A stretch of DNA of 64,000 nucleotides, from positions 34,771 through 98,770 of the forward strand of contig NZ_PJRS01000039.1 in assembly GCF_002858925.1 (NCBI RefSeq), in the 5' to 3' direction. Below, in pieces: positions 31,674 through 40,255 of the stretch (position 1 is the first letter of the stretch; each line of letters starts with the position of its first letter). Position numbers and translations under genes: made by a program. The DNA comes from Caulobacter zeae. Its GTDB lineage: Bacteria > Pseudomonadota > Alphaproteobacteria > Caulobacterales > Caulobacteraceae. The notes below the pieces were generated by a model. That model searched no databases and was not told the DNA's origin. It saw only the letters and a program-made list of their open reading frames with translations.

Positions 31674-32123
31674 TCAGGCCTTCGCGGGCGGATCGGGGTC
31701 GAACGGCGGGTCGTCCTCGTCGTACAACGCTTCGGGGTCGTCTTCGGTCTCGTCGTCTGAGAACTCGGCGGGCGCGGCGCCCTCCTCGTCGTCGTGGACG
31801 CCTTCGCCGATCAGGCTCTCGTCGCCCAGGGCCGCGCGGATCTCGGCGATGGCGCGGCCCAGGGCCTCGCTGGCCTGCTCGCCGGCCTCCTCCAGGGCGC
31901 GCTCGCGGACGCGGGCGGCCTCCAGGTCGGCGGCCAGCTGGGCGGCCTTCTCGACCACCGCCGCGTCGGCGACGGGCGCCTCGAACAGGTCGCCCGAGGC
32001 CGGCTGGGCGACGACGCGCGCGCGCTCGGCCCGTTCGGCGGCGATCTTCTGCTCCAGGTTCGCGACGGCGCGCTCCAGCCGCCGCGCGGCCAGATCGAGA
32101 GCGCTTCCTTCGCCCGGTATCAT
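31674..32123 (-). CDS. zauP: ZapA auxiliary coiled-coil protein (ZauP-like)
   Basis: The 149-residue protein is a coiled coil (SALDLAARRLERAVANLEQK onward to about 105) followed by a very acidic, Pro/Asp-rich tail (DDEEGAAPAEFSDDETEDDP). In Caulobacter the gene before zapA encodes ZauP, a coiled-coil partner needed for ZapA to condense the Z-ring; gene order and layout match. The start is uncertain: ATG 32123 is used; GTG 32189 would add 22 residues. It is divergent from gap with about 215 bp between starts. Confidence 0.8.
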   Translation of the reverse strand: MIPGEGSALDLAARRLERAVANLEQKIAAERAERARVVAQPASGDLFEAPVADAAVVEKAAQLAADLEAARVRERALEEAGEQASEALGRAIAEIRAALGDESLIGEGVHDDEEGAAPAEFSDDETEDDPEALYDEDDPPFDPDPPAKA

Positions 32124-32340
32124 CGGCAAGTTCCCATCATGCGGCGCAACATATAGATCGTCGCCGACTTCGCCACCCGGCGTGACCACAATTGGGCGAT
32201 GTAACGAGCGTCACAACAATAGCTAATGTCTTGTGAGCGTTCCTGGGCTTGACTTCGCCGCTTTCGACCGCGAAACCGCCTGCAAAATCAAGGAACGCCG
32301 CTCGCTTCCGAGCGGGTCCGATCGTGAGGAGAAAGACCAC

Positions 32341-33348
32341 ATGGCCCTTCGCGTCGCCATCAACGGCTTTGGCCGTATCGGCCGCCTCGTGCTGCGCTCC
32401 ATCGCCGAGCACGGCCGCCGTGACATCGAGGTGGTGGCGATCAACGATCTGGGCCCGGTCGAGACCAACGCGCACCTGCTGCGCTACGACAGCGTGCATG
32501 GCCGCTTCCCGGGCGTCGTCACCTCGGGCGAGGACTGGATCGACGTCGGCACGGGCAAGATCAAGGTCACCGCGATCCGCAACCCCGAAGAGCTGCCGCA
32601 CGCCGAACTGGGCGTCGACATCGCCTTCGAATGCACCGGCATCTTCACCGCCCGTGACAAGGCCGCCCTGCACCTGAAGGCAGGCGCCAAGCGCGTGCTC
32701 GTCTCGGCCCCGGCTGACGGCGCCGACAAGACCATCGTCTACAAGGTCAACCACGAGACCCTGACCGCCGACGACATCGTCGTCTCGAACGGCTCGTGCA
32801 CCACCAACGCCCTGGCCCCGGTGGCCAAGGTCCTGCACGACCTGGTCGGCATCGAGCGTGGCTACATGACCACGATCCACAGCTACACCGGCGACCAGCC
32901 GACGCTGGACACCATGCACAAGGACCTCTACCGCGCCCGCGCCGCGGCCCTGTCCATGATCCCGACCTCGACCGGCGCCGCCAAGGCCCTGGGCCTGGTT
33001 CTGCCGGAACTGAAGGGCAAGCTGGACGGCTCGTCGATCCGCGTCCCGACCCCGAACGTCTCGGTCATCGACCTGAAGGTCGTCACCGGCCGCGACACCT
33101 CGATCGCCGAGATCAACGCCGCGCTGCAAGCCGCCGCCGACGGTCCGATGAAGGGCGTCCTGGCCGTGACCACCGACCCGCTGGTCTCGACCGACCTCAA
33201 CCACATCGCCGCCAGCTCGACGGCCGCCCTGCCCCAGACGCAAGTCATCGAAGGCAAGCTGGCCCGCGTGCTCAGCTGGTACGACAACGAGTGGGGCTTC
33301 GCGACCCGCATGAGCGACACCGCTCTGGAAATGGCGAAGTTCCTCTAA
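32341..33348 (+). CDS. gap: Glyceraldehyde-3-phosphate dehydrogenase
   Basis: The 335-residue enzyme has the NAD-binding start ALRVAINGFGRIGRLVLRSI and the catalytic Cys153 in NGSCTTNALAPVAKVL. It also has HSYTGDQPTLD and the C-terminal WYDNEWGFATRM. It oxidises glyceraldehyde 3-phosphate to 1,3-bisphosphoglycerate. It heads the plus-strand order gap, small membrane protein, pgk, fba. Start: ATG 32341 after GAGGAGAAAGACCAC; the frame extends upstream but without family sequence. A strong terminator follows. Confidence 0.96.
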   Translation: MALRVAINGFGRIGRLVLRSIAEHGRRDIEVVAINDLGPVETNAHLLRYDSVHGRFPGVVTSGEDWIDVGTGKIKVTAIRNPEELPHAELGVDIAFECTGIFTARDKAALHLKAGAKRVLVSAPADGADKTIVYKVNHETLTADDIVVSNGSCTTNALAPVAKVLHDLVGIERGYMTTIHSYTGDQPTLDTMHKDLYRARAAALSMIPTSTGAAKALGLVLPELKGKLDGSSIRVPTPNVSVIDLKVVTGRDTSIAEINAALQAAADGPMKGVLAVTTDPLVSTDLNHIAASSTAALPQTQVIEGKLARVLSWYDNEWGFATRMSDTALEMAKFL

Positions 33349-33359
33349 GGAACGACCAG

Positions 33360-33389
33360 ACCCCCGCCCCGCAAGGAGCGGGGGTTTTC
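33360..33389 (+). terminator. Rho-independent terminator after gap
   Basis: CCCCCGC and GCGGGGG pair around a 10-nt loop, followed by TTTTCC; 12 bp after the gap stop. Confidence 0.8.
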
Positions 33390-33406
33390 CTTGGCCCAGG
33401 ACGTTG

Positions 33407-33781
33407 ATGTCGAACGCGCACTCCGCCCCCGAGAGCTCACGCAAGCGCCGCCTGGCGCTGGCGAGCCTGGGGGCCGTCGCCGCGATCGGCCTCTTCGCCG
33501 CCCGCGAAGCTTTCGCCCCGGTCTGCTACTGGGCTGGCCGGCTGACGATGTCGCTGACGTCGGGCGGCGGCCACCAGCTGACGCCGGCGGCATGGCTTCC
33601 CGAGAACGCCCCTTCTTGGGGAGCTATCGGCGTCGCCATCGGCTGGCTCGGCCTGTGGGCCATGACAGCCTTCCTCGTCCGGCGAGACGCGCGCCCTTGG
33701 GCGTTGACCGCGCCGTTGATCCTGTTCCTGACCGTCGCTTGGTTCACCTCGCGTATGGTCTATGCCTGCAACATCATGTGA
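33407..33781 (+). CDS. Small membrane protein between gap and pgk
   Basis: The 124-residue protein is not recognised. It has a basic N-terminus (SSRKRRLALASLGAVAAIGL), a hydrophobic segment near 18-35, and two more (about 73-92 and 98-118). Conserved Trp and Cys residues (VCYWAG, VYACNIM) are visible. It is flanked by core glycolysis genes but transcriptionally separated from gap by a terminator. Only 11 bp separate it from pgk, so pgk may be expressed from its promoter. TTG 33404 or ATG 33407 are both possible starts. Confidence 0.6.
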   Translation: MSNAHSAPESSRKRRLALASLGAVAAIGLFAAREAFAPVCYWAGRLTMSLTSGGGHQLTPAAWLPENAPSWGAIGVAIGWLGLWAMTAFLVRRDARPWALTAPLILFLTVAWFTSRMVYACNIM

Positions 33782-33792
33782 GTGACCTCGCA

Positions 33793-34983
33793 ATGACCTT
33801 CCGCACCCTCGACACCGCCGATCTCGCCGGCAAGCGCGCCCTGGTCCGGGTGGACTTCAACGTGCCCGTCGACGGCGGCCGGATCACCGACGACACCCGC
33901 CTGCGCGCGGCCCTGCCGACCATCGCCTTCCTGTCCAAGGCCGGCGCCAAGGTCGTTCTGCTGGCCCACTTCGACCGCCCCAAGGGCAAGGTCGTGCCGG
34001 AAATGAGCCTCGGCTTCGTCGCCGAGCCGCTGTCCAAGCTGCTGGAGCAGCCGGTGGCCTTCGCCAGCGACTGCATCGGCCCTGAAGCCGCCAAGGTCGT
34101 CGACGGCCTGGAAAACGGCGGCGTGGCCCTGCTGGAGAACGTCCGCTTCCACGCCGGCGAGGAAAAGAACGACGCCGAGTTCGCCGCCGCCCTGGCCGCC
34201 AATGGCGACGTCTATGTCAACGACGCCTTCAGCGCCGCCCACCGTGCCCACGCCTCGACCGAGGGCCTGGCCAAGCTGCTGCCGGCCTATCCGGGCCTGG
34301 CCATGCAGCGCGAACTCGAGGCGCTCGACGCCGCCCTCGGCAACCCGAAGAAGCCGGTGATCGGCATCGTCGGCGGCTCGAAGGTCTCTACCAAGCTCGA
34401 CCTGCTCAACAACCTGGTCGCCAAGCTGGACCGCCTGGCCATCGGCGGCGGCATGGCCAACACCTTCCTGTTCGCCCAGGGCCACGACGTCGGCGGCTCG
34501 CTCTGCGAAAAGGACCTGGCCGACACCGCCCGGGAGATCATGAAGAAGGCCGACGCCGCCGGCTGCGAACTGCTGCTGCCGGTCGACGTGGTCGTCGCCA
34601 AGAAGGTCGCCCCGGGCGTGGAAACGGCCGTCCGTCAGCTGAACGAAGTGCAGGCCGACGACCTGATCCTCGACGCCGGCCCGGAGAGCGCCAAGAAGCT
34701 GCTGGCCGCCATGGACCAAAGCGTCACCTTGATCTGGAACGGCCCGCTGGGCGTGTTCGAGGTGCAACCTTTCGACGAAGCGACCGTTTCGGCGGCGAAA
34801 CACGCCGCGTCGCTCGCGAAATCGGGTAAGATCGTGGCGGTCGCTGGCGGCGGTGATACCGTCGCGGCGTTGAACCACGCGGGCGTGTCGGCCGACTTCA
34901 CCTTCGTCTCGACGGCGGGCGGCGCGTTCCTGGAATGGATGGAGGGCAAGACGCTTCCGGGCGTCGCGGCTCTCGAAGCCTAA
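33793..34983 (+). CDS. pgk: Phosphoglycerate kinase
   Basis: The 396-residue protein opens with TFRTLDTADLAGKRALVRVD then FNVPVDGGRITDDTRLRAAL, contains LLAHFDRPKGK, and keeps GIVGGSKVSTKLDLLNNL and the nucleotide-binding IWNGPLGVFEVQPFDEAT and AVAGGGDTVAAL. It transfers phosphate from 1,3-bisphosphoglycerate to ADP. Two Rossmann lobes of normal length are present. Start: ATG 33793, with no strong ribosome-binding site visible, consistent with coupling to the small gene upstream. The gap to fba is about 200 bp. Confidence 0.96.
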   Translation: MTFRTLDTADLAGKRALVRVDFNVPVDGGRITDDTRLRAALPTIAFLSKAGAKVVLLAHFDRPKGKVVPEMSLGFVAEPLSKLLEQPVAFASDCIGPEAAKVVDGLENGGVALLENVRFHAGEEKNDAEFAAALAANGDVYVNDAFSAAHRAHASTEGLAKLLPAYPGLAMQRELEALDAALGNPKKPVIGIVGGSKVSTKLDLLNNLVAKLDRLAIGGGMANTFLFAQGHDVGGSLCEKDLADTAREIMKKADAAGCELLLPVDVVVAKKVAPGVETAVRQLNEVQADDLILDAGPESAKKLLAAMDQSVTLIWNGPLGVFEVQPFDEATVSAAKHAASLAKSGKIVAVAGGGDTVAALNHAGVSADFTFVSTAGGAFLEWMEGKTLPGVAALEA

Positions 34984-35042
34984 AGGGAGGATCCCGGCGA
35001 GCCGAGAACGGCCACGGGACCATCAGCCAAGTCGGAACGCCT

Positions 35043-35063
35043 CGCCCCGAGCCTTTCGGGGCG
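35043..35063 (+). terminator. Hairpin in the pgk-fba gap
   Basis: CGCCCCG-AGCCTTT-CGGGGCG is a 7-bp stem, 60 bp after the pgk stop. No T run follows, so it may be a processing or weak termination structure. Confidence 0.4.
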
Positions 35064-35189
35064 CAGGCCTCCGCTCTCGGGACGCCGGACGAGGAACCGG
35101 CCCCGGGATATCCGGGCAAAGAGCGCACAAGCGCCGCGCCCCAATAACAAGAACCAATTCAACGACTTCAAAGCTTGCAGGAGAAATAC

Positions 35190-36281
35190 GTGGCGAGGAT
35201 CACGCTTAGGCAGTTGCTGGACCATGCGGCGGAGCATGAGTACGGGCTGCCCGCCTTCAACATCAACAACATGGAGCAGGGCCTGGCCATCATGGAGGCC
35301 GCCGACGCGGTCGACAGCCCGGTCATCATCCAGGCCTCGCGCGGCGCGCGGAACTACGCCAACGACATCATGTTGGCCAAGATGATCGACGCCCTGGTCG
35401 ACATCTACCCGCACATCCCGGTCTGCATGCACCAGGACCATGGCAACGGCCCGGCGACCTGCGCCACGGCGATCCAGTACGGCTTCACCTCGGTGATGAT
35501 GGACGGCTCGCTGATGGAGGACGCCAAGACCCCCGCCAGCTACGAATACAACGTCGACGTCACCCGCCGGGTGGTCGAGATGGCCCACGCCTGCGGCGTG
35601 TCGGTCGAGGGCGAGCTGGGCGTGCTGGGCTCGCTGGAGACCGGCATGGGCGAGGCCGAGGACGGCCACGGCTTCGAGGGCAAGCTGTCGCATGACGAGC
35701 TGCTGACGGATCCGGACCAGGCGGTCGACTTCGTGCAGGCCACCGGCGTCGACGCCCTGGCCATCGCCATGGGCACCAGCCACGGCGCCTACAAGTTCAC
35801 GCGCAAGCCGGACGGCGACGTCCTGGCCATGAACGTGATCGAGGAAATCCACCGCCGCCTGCCCAACACCCACCTGGTGATGCACGGCTCGTCGTCGGTG
35901 CCGCAGGACCTGCAGGACATCATCAACGCCTATGGCGGCGAGATGCCCCAGACCTGGGGCGTGCCGGTCGAAGAGATCCAGCGCGGCATCAAGCATGGCG
36001 TGCGCAAGATCAACGTCGACACCGACAACCGCATGGCCATCACCGGCGCCATCCGCAAGCTGCTGATCGAGAAGCCGCAGGAGTTCGACCCGCGCGCCTA
36101 TCTGAAGCCGGCCAAGGAAGCCATGCGCAAGGTCTGCCAGGCGCGCTTCGAGCAGTTCGGCTCGGCCGGCCACGCCGGCAAGATCCGCGCGATCTCGACC
36201 GCGGCCATGGCCAAGCGCTACATCTCGGGCGAGCTGAACGCCAAGTTCGGCGCCCCGGCCGGCAAGGCCGCCGCCGAGTAA
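35190..36281 (+). CDS. fba: Fructose-bisphosphate aldolase, class II
   Basis: The 363-residue enzyme matches the class II Calvin-cycle subtype: ARITLRQLLDHAAEHEYGLP then AFNINNMEQGLAIMEAAD, VCMHQDHGNGPATCATAIQY with the zinc ligand His, and ALAIAMGTSHGAYKF. The later VMHGSSSVPQDL and KINVDTDNRMAITGAIRKLL complete the metal and phosphate sites. It cleaves fructose 1,6-bisphosphate. The GTG start at 35190 has GGAG 6 nt upstream; a TTG at 35175 lies before that site and is less likely. A strong terminator follows. Confidence 0.95.
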   Translation: MARITLRQLLDHAAEHEYGLPAFNINNMEQGLAIMEAADAVDSPVIIQASRGARNYANDIMLAKMIDALVDIYPHIPVCMHQDHGNGPATCATAIQYGFTSVMMDGSLMEDAKTPASYEYNVDVTRRVVEMAHACGVSVEGELGVLGSLETGMGEAEDGHGFEGKLSHDELLTDPDQAVDFVQATGVDALAIAMGTSHGAYKFTRKPDGDVLAMNVIEEIHRRLPNTHLVMHGSSSVPQDLQDIINAYGGEMPQTWGVPVEEIQRGIKHGVRKINVDTDNRMAITGAIRKLLIEKPQEFDPRAYLKPAKEAMRKVCQARFEQFGSAGHAGKIRAISTAAMAKRYISGELNAKFGAPAGKAAAE

Positions 36282-36307
36282 GCCGTCCCGCCTCGCGCAG
36301 GAACGAG

Positions 36308-36339
36308 GGCCCTTCCGGTTCGCCGGGAGGGCCTTTTTC
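36308..36339 (+). terminator. Rho-independent terminator after fba
   Basis: GGCCCTTCCGG-TTCG-CCGGGAGGGCC forms an 11-bp stem with a stable TTCG loop, followed by five T residues. Confidence 0.9.
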
Positions 36340-36371
36340 GCGGGCTCAGGGCCTGATCGGGCGCCGCTGGA

Positions 36372-37034
36372 TCAAGTCGAGGCCAGTCGGTTGAGGACCG
36401 CGCCAGCGAGGCCGCACAGCAGCACGCCGCCCAGGTACCACAGGCCCACGAACACGAAGGTCGAGTGCGGGCAGTGCAGACCATAGACGCTGGCGGCCAG
36501 GCCGCCGGCGAAGACCCCCGCCGCGAAGCCCGCCAGGATCGGCCGTTCGGTCTCGACGCCGCGCAGCACCGTCAGGGCCAGCAGCAGGGTCGGCAGGGCC
36601 AGGGCGACGATGTTGAAGAAGCACGCGCCCACCGAGGCCGGCGAGAACAGCCGCGCCAGCTTGGCGGGCTCCAGCTGCATCGCCTCGGTCACGCCGCCAA
36701 CGGCGAAGACCAGCAGCGCGATGACCGCCACGACGATCGCCGTCGGGGCGGGCGGACCGCGCCGGATCAGGCGAGCCAGGCCGTCGAAGCCCGCGGTGGC
36801 CAGGGCGGCGGTGTAGGCCATCTTCAGCCAGAAGAACGGTTGCTGGTGCGCGGTGGCGATGTCGGGGCGCAGGTCCAGCCAGAAGAACACCAATAGCAGG
36901 GCCGCCAGCCCGCCGGCGACGCCGATCTCGGCCAGCCGCCAGGCCGGACGCGTGGCCTTGGGCCGCCAGCCCGCCCCATCGGGCGTGCGGACGGCGAGCA
37001 CGCCGTCATCATAGGTCGCGTCGTCGAAGGCCAA
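36372..37034 (-). CDS. NrsF/DUF1109-family membrane protein (anti-sigma type), orphan
   Basis: The 220-residue protein has a short cytoplasmic head and six hydrophobic segments. The layout DLRPDIATAHQQPFFWLKMA then YTAALATAGFDGLARLIRRG, and the loop VYGLHCPHSTFVFVGLWYLG with Cys-Pro-His, match DUF1109, the NrsF group. In Caulobacter NrsF is the membrane anti-sigma factor of SigF. Such genes normally sit beside an ECF sigma gene; none is adjacent here. The TTG start at 37034 follows GGGGGGAAG. Six-helix topology and length are normal. Confidence 0.78.
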   Translation of the reverse strand: MAFDDATYDDGVLAVRTPDGAGWRPKATRPAWRLAEIGVAGGLAALLLVFFWLDLRPDIATAHQQPFFWLKMAYTAALATAGFDGLARLIRRGPPAPTAIVVAVIALLVFAVGGVTEAMQLEPAKLARLFSPASVGACFFNIVALALPTLLLALTVLRGVETERPILAGFAAGVFAGGLAASVYGLHCPHSTFVFVGLWYLGGVLLCGLAGAVLNRLAST

Positions 37035-37249
37035 CCGCTTCCCCCCGCAACAGGCTTGTTCTATCGGCCGTCGTCCCCTGGCGGCGCGTGCTCGTGAGAG
37101 GCGCTCTCAAAAGCCGGGGCGAATGCGTAAAGGTTAGGCAGCGGAAGTCAATACCACCGTTCTGCGAGCCTTGTGGAGCGGCTGTGGACAGCCTCACAAT
37201 GCCTGGTTGAGCGGCGCCGGCGACCGTGAGAGACCGGCGCGGCGCCTGA

Positions 37250-37630
37250 TCAAGCGGCGACCGCCCCGCCCTGTCGACGTCGGTCGAGCAGAACGGCCAG
37301 CCCAACGCCGACGGCGTAGCAGGCCAGGTCCTTCACGTCGAAGACCCCGCCGAACACCACGCGCGCCACGCGGCTGCCACCAAGGCCGGCAAGCTCGAGC
37401 ACGTTCAGCAACTGACCCAGCTCAATGATCGCGCCCAGGCCCAGGGCTGTCGCGGCGGCTCCGGCGCGTCCCAGGGGCGTGACGGCCCTCACCGCGAAAT
37501 AGACCAGGGCCGTGGCCAGCACGTCGCCCAGATAGGGGCGCACGAAGCCGTCGCGCACGAACAGCGCGATGACCACCTCGACCACGAACAGGATCGCGGC
37601 CGCCGCCAGGTGTCCAAGCCGAATCCGCAT
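37250..37630 (-). CDS. DUF2809-like small membrane protein
   Basis: The 126-residue protein has four hydrophobic helices: HLAAAAILFVVEVVIALFVR, YLGDVLATALVYFAVRAV, AATALGLGAIIELGQLL and FDVKDLACYAVGVGLAVLL. FVRPYLGDVLATALVYFA and the late FDVKDLACYAVG are typical of DUF2809 proteins, of unknown function. Start: ATG 37630. The next minus-strand gene upstream ends 45 bp away; downstream, 215 bp separate it from the NrsF-like gene. Confidence 0.75.
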   Translation of the reverse strand: MRIRLGHLAAAAILFVVEVVIALFVRDGFVRPYLGDVLATALVYFAVRAVTPLGRAGAAATALGLGAIIELGQLLNVLELAGLGGSRVARVVFGGVFDVKDLACYAVGVGLAVLLDRRRQGGAVAA

Positions 37631-37675
37631 GCGCCCTCCCCGCTCGAAGGCGGGGAGAAGGCCGTGTCGGACCGC

Positions 37676-38248
37676 CTAGTGCAAGGTGGGGCGGACGGAA
37701 GAGCGTCGCCACAGCTGGGCGGTCAGGGCGTTGGCCACGCCCAGCCAGCCGAGATCCGGCGCCGAGGCGCCGCCGACCTTGCGGGCTTCCACCGCATAGG
37801 CCGCCGAGGCGCCCAGCGAAGCGGTGGCCACGGCCAGTTGCCCGCCGCCGCGCTTCGTGCCGAAAGCCAGCCACAGGGCGTTGAAGCCCTGGGTCAGGCT
37901 CCACAGGGTCAGCGCCCGGGTGCGGGCGGGGCTGGACGGCGCGTTCCAGGTGCGCAGGCCCGACAGGGTCATGGCGATGAACAGCGGCGGCAGCAGCAGG
38001 CTGGTCAGCGGCTTGGGCTGGTGGGCGACCGGCTCGTGCATCTCGGCATAGCCGACCGCGTACTCCTCGTCGTCGATCACCCGCTCGTGGCGGCGGCCCA
38101 GCAGCGTCGCGGCCAGGATCGCGCCGCCCGCCAGGGCCAGGCCTATGGCCAGCTGGACGCCGGCGCTGTTGCCGCTGGTGTCCGGCTGGAACGCTTCGCG
38201 GCCAGGCAGGGCGCGGGGGGCGTACGGCTTGCCGGGGGTGATGCGCAT
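37676..38248 (-). CDS. Hypothetical membrane protein
   Basis: The 190-residue protein has a hydrophobic helix at about 29-49, a charged RRHERVIDDEEYAVGYAEMH loop, then helices at about 85-98, 113-130, 135-150 and 160-175. The second half (ALTLWSLTQGFNALWLAFGT) is faintly like TspO/MBR proteins, but the Trp pattern is not convincing and I leave it unassigned. Start: ATG 38248. Same strand as the DUF2809 gene, 45 bp upstream of it. Confidence 0.6.
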   Translation of the reverse strand: MRITPGKPYAPRALPGREAFQPDTSGNSAGVQLAIGLALAGGAILAATLLGRRHERVIDDEEYAVGYAEMHEPVAHQPKPLTSLLLPPLFIAMTLSGLRTWNAPSSPARTRALTLWSLTQGFNALWLAFGTKRGGGQLAVATASLGASAAYAVEARKVGGASAPDLGWLGVANALTAQLWRRSSVRPTLH

Positions 38249-38306
38249 TGACGGACTCCTCGTTAACTCGGAACCCTAAACCGTCCAGTTTCCGGCTTGG
38301 TTCCAG

Positions 38307-38831
38307 ATGAACAGCGCCCCCGCGCCCATCCTGCTACGTCCCGCGCGCGTCGTCGAGGTCGAGACGATCCGCGCGCTCGAACGCGCCTCGGCCCAGCGCT
38401 TCCTGGGTCTGATGGACGCCATAGCCGCCGACGAGCCGACCCCCGCCCCGCTGCTGGCCCGGCGAATCGTCGAGAGCGGTCTGCTGGTCGCCGAGATCGG
38501 CGACGCGATCGTGGGCTTCGTGATGTTCAGGCCGCTGGAGGGCGGGCTCTATGTCGAACAACTGGACGTGCTGCCGGCCTTCTCCGGCCGCCGGATCGGC
38601 GCGGCCTTGCTGGATGCCGTCGGGGTGCGCCTCGACACGGGAGGAGCTCTGGTGCTGTCGACGTTCCGAGATGTGCCCTGGAACGCGCCGTACTACGCAC
38701 GGCTGGGGTTTGCTGAGGTCGGCGCGCTGACGCCCGCCATGGCGGAAATTCGCGGCGAGCACCTGGCGCGCGGCCTGGACGAAGGGGCGCGAGTGTTCAT
38801 GAGGCGACCTGTCACGCGCGACGCCCCCTAG
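38307..38831 (+). CDS. GNAT-family N-acetyltransferase
   Basis: The 174-residue protein shows the acetyl-CoA-binding core of the GNAT fold: YVEQLDVLPAFSGRRIGAAL with the R-x-x-G-x-G/A-type loop, a following helix, then VPWNAPYYARLGFAEVG, typical of the C-terminal strand. The acceptor is unknown. Start: ATG 38307. Its stop overlaps by 3-4 nt the stop of the convergent gene. Confidence 0.85.
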   Translation: MNSAPAPILLRPARVVEVETIRALERASAQRFLGLMDAIAADEPTPAPLLARRIVESGLLVAEIGDAIVGFVMFRPLEGGLYVEQLDVLPAFSGRRIGAALLDAVGVRLDTGGALVLSTFRDVPWNAPYYARLGFAEVGALTPAMAEIRGEHLARGLDEGARVFMRRPVTRDAP

Positions 38832-39274
38832 GAAGCGGCTCCTGGGATCCATCGGGCCGATACGTCACCTAGAGAAGCGACATCCACGATCTGATCGAGG
38901 CTGCAGAGTTGATAGTGGGTGTAGTTCTCCCGCCCGAACGGCGCCAACTGACCACCGCCCCAACCATCTAGCCAACGTGACGTCGTCACTTTCAACAGGG
39001 GCCAGGTGTAGCGCCGAAAGCCGCTGTCGCCGCCGATCGGCTGCAGGTTCTCGTTCGGCTCCTCGATCGACGGATGAACGAACTCAGCATGCACCAGCAC
39101 AGCCGAAGCCGAGGAGAAGGTGATCTCCAGATCGCGTGGCGGGTTGCCCACGATGCCTGAATAGACCGCCACGATCACCGGCCCGCGTAGCATGCAGCTG
39201 GCCGTGACGATAAAGCCGGCGCAGGGCGTCGGTGGCAGGTCGTCCACCGGTTCCCAGCGCTCGAAGACGTTCAT
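38828..39274 (-). CDS. Hypothetical protein downstream of glycosyltransferases
   Basis: The 148-residue protein is not recognised. It lacks a signal peptide and membrane segments and looks beta-rich with many Trp and Gly (WPLLKVTTSRWLDGWGGGQL). Base composition is visibly less GC-rich than its neighbours, hinting at transfer or weak selection. It is the third gene after the GT4 and GT9 genes (9 bp gap), so it is probably on the same transcript. Start: ATG 39274. Confidence 0.6.
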   Translation of the reverse strand: MNVFERWEPVDDLPPTPCAGFIVTASCMLRGPVIVAVYSGIVGNPPRDLEITFSSASAVLVHAEFVHPSIEEPNENLQPIGGDSGFRRYTWPLLKVTTSRWLDGWGGGQLAPFGRENYTHYQLCSLDQIVDVASLGDVSARWIPGAAS

Positions 39275-39283
39275 GCCCGTGTC

Positions 39284-40255
39284 TTATCGCGGCAGCAGCG
39301 AGATCGCCGTGCTGGCCACGGTGCTGACCGGCAGGGCCTTGAGGTCGGGCGACTTGATCACCGCCACGTGGCCGCGGGGGCCGCACAGGGCGGGATCGGA
39401 GGCGTCCGAGAACAGGGCGATGGTCGGCGCGCCGGCCGCGGCCAAGAGGTGCGTGGGGCCGGTGTCGTTGCCGACCACCAGGGCGGCCTTGGCCCCAAGC
39501 ACCGCCAGTTGGGCGAAGTCGGTGCGGCCGGTGAGGTCGCGGGCCTGGCCGGCCGCCTTCTGGATCTGGCGCGCCATGGCGCTTTCCTGCGGACCGCCAA
39601 TGATGACGATGTCCAGGCCCTTGGACTTCAGGAGGGCCGCCAGCTGGGCGTAGCTCTCGACGGGCCAGCGCTTCTCGGGCCGGTGGGCCGAGCCGCCGGG
39701 CACCAGCAGCACGTAAGGCTTGGGCGTCACCGCGCCGGCGACCGGGCGGGCGTCCTTATGCTTGCGCAGGATCCACGACAGGTCCGGCGGCGGGGCACTG
39801 CCCGGTTCGGTCGGCGCGTCGGGCCAGATGCCGGCCTGGCGCAGCTGGTCGGCGTGCCGCTCCAGGGTGTGCATGTGATAGCGGGCGCGGCCGCGCTGGG
39901 GCAGGCTAGCGCCCTTGGCGATGCCCGACCACTGCGGCGGGAACGGCCGCAGGGCCTGGAAGTACCAGCCGGTGCGGTTGTTGGTCTGCAGGTCGTAGAC
40001 GCGGTCGTACTTGGCCTTGCGGATACGGCCCAGCATCTTGAAGAGGTCGCCAGCGTCGCTGGGACGGCCGTCCACCTCGACGGCGTTGAAATAGGGCGAC
40101 AGGCGGGCCAGGGCCTCGAACGGCGGAGTCGTCAGAAGGGTGATCCGGGCGCGCGGATGCGCCTCGCGGATCTTCTTCATCGCCGCCAGGGCCAGGACGA
40201 AGTCGCCCAGCGCGCCCAGCTTGATGACCAGGACCTTCTTGATCTCCTTGCTCAA
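39284..40255 (-). CDS. Glycosyltransferase family 9 (heptosyltransferase-like)
   Basis: The 323-residue protein has the GT9 opening KKVLVIKLGALGDFVLALAA then MKKIREAHPRARITLLTTPP, and the C-terminal KRWPVESYAQLAALLKSKG and VVGNDTGPTHLLAAAGAPTI block containing the D-T-G-P-x-H motif that holds ADP-heptose. These enzymes add heptose or related sugars to the LPS core at the cytoplasmic face of the inner membrane. Its ATG overlaps the stop of the upstream GT4 gene (ATGA). The pair probably builds one part of the LPS core. Confidence 0.88.
   Translation of the reverse strand: MSKEIKKVLVIKLGALGDFVLALAAMKKIREAHPRARITLLTTPPFEALARLSPYFNAVEVDGRPSDAGDLFKMLGRIRKAKYDRVYDLQTNNRTGWYFQALRPFPPQWSGIAKGASLPQRGRARYHMHTLERHADQLRQAGIWPDAPTEPGSAPPPDLSWILRKHKDARPVAGAVTPKPYVLLVPGGSAHRPEKRWPVESYAQLAALLKSKGLDIVIIGGPQESAMARQIQKAAGQARDLTGRTDFAQLAVLGAKAALVVGNDTGPTHLLAAAGAPTIALFSDASDPALCGPRGHVAVIKSPDLKALPVSTVASTAISLLPR

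Noticed and set aside
37035..37249. DnaA boxes or an origin in the gap before the NrsF-like gene
   Set aside because: TTGTGGAG and CTGTGGACA are only partial matches to the DnaA box and there is no cluster.
37676..38248. A TspO/MBR receptor
   Set aside because: The helices fit only loosely and the conserved Trp pattern is not convincing.
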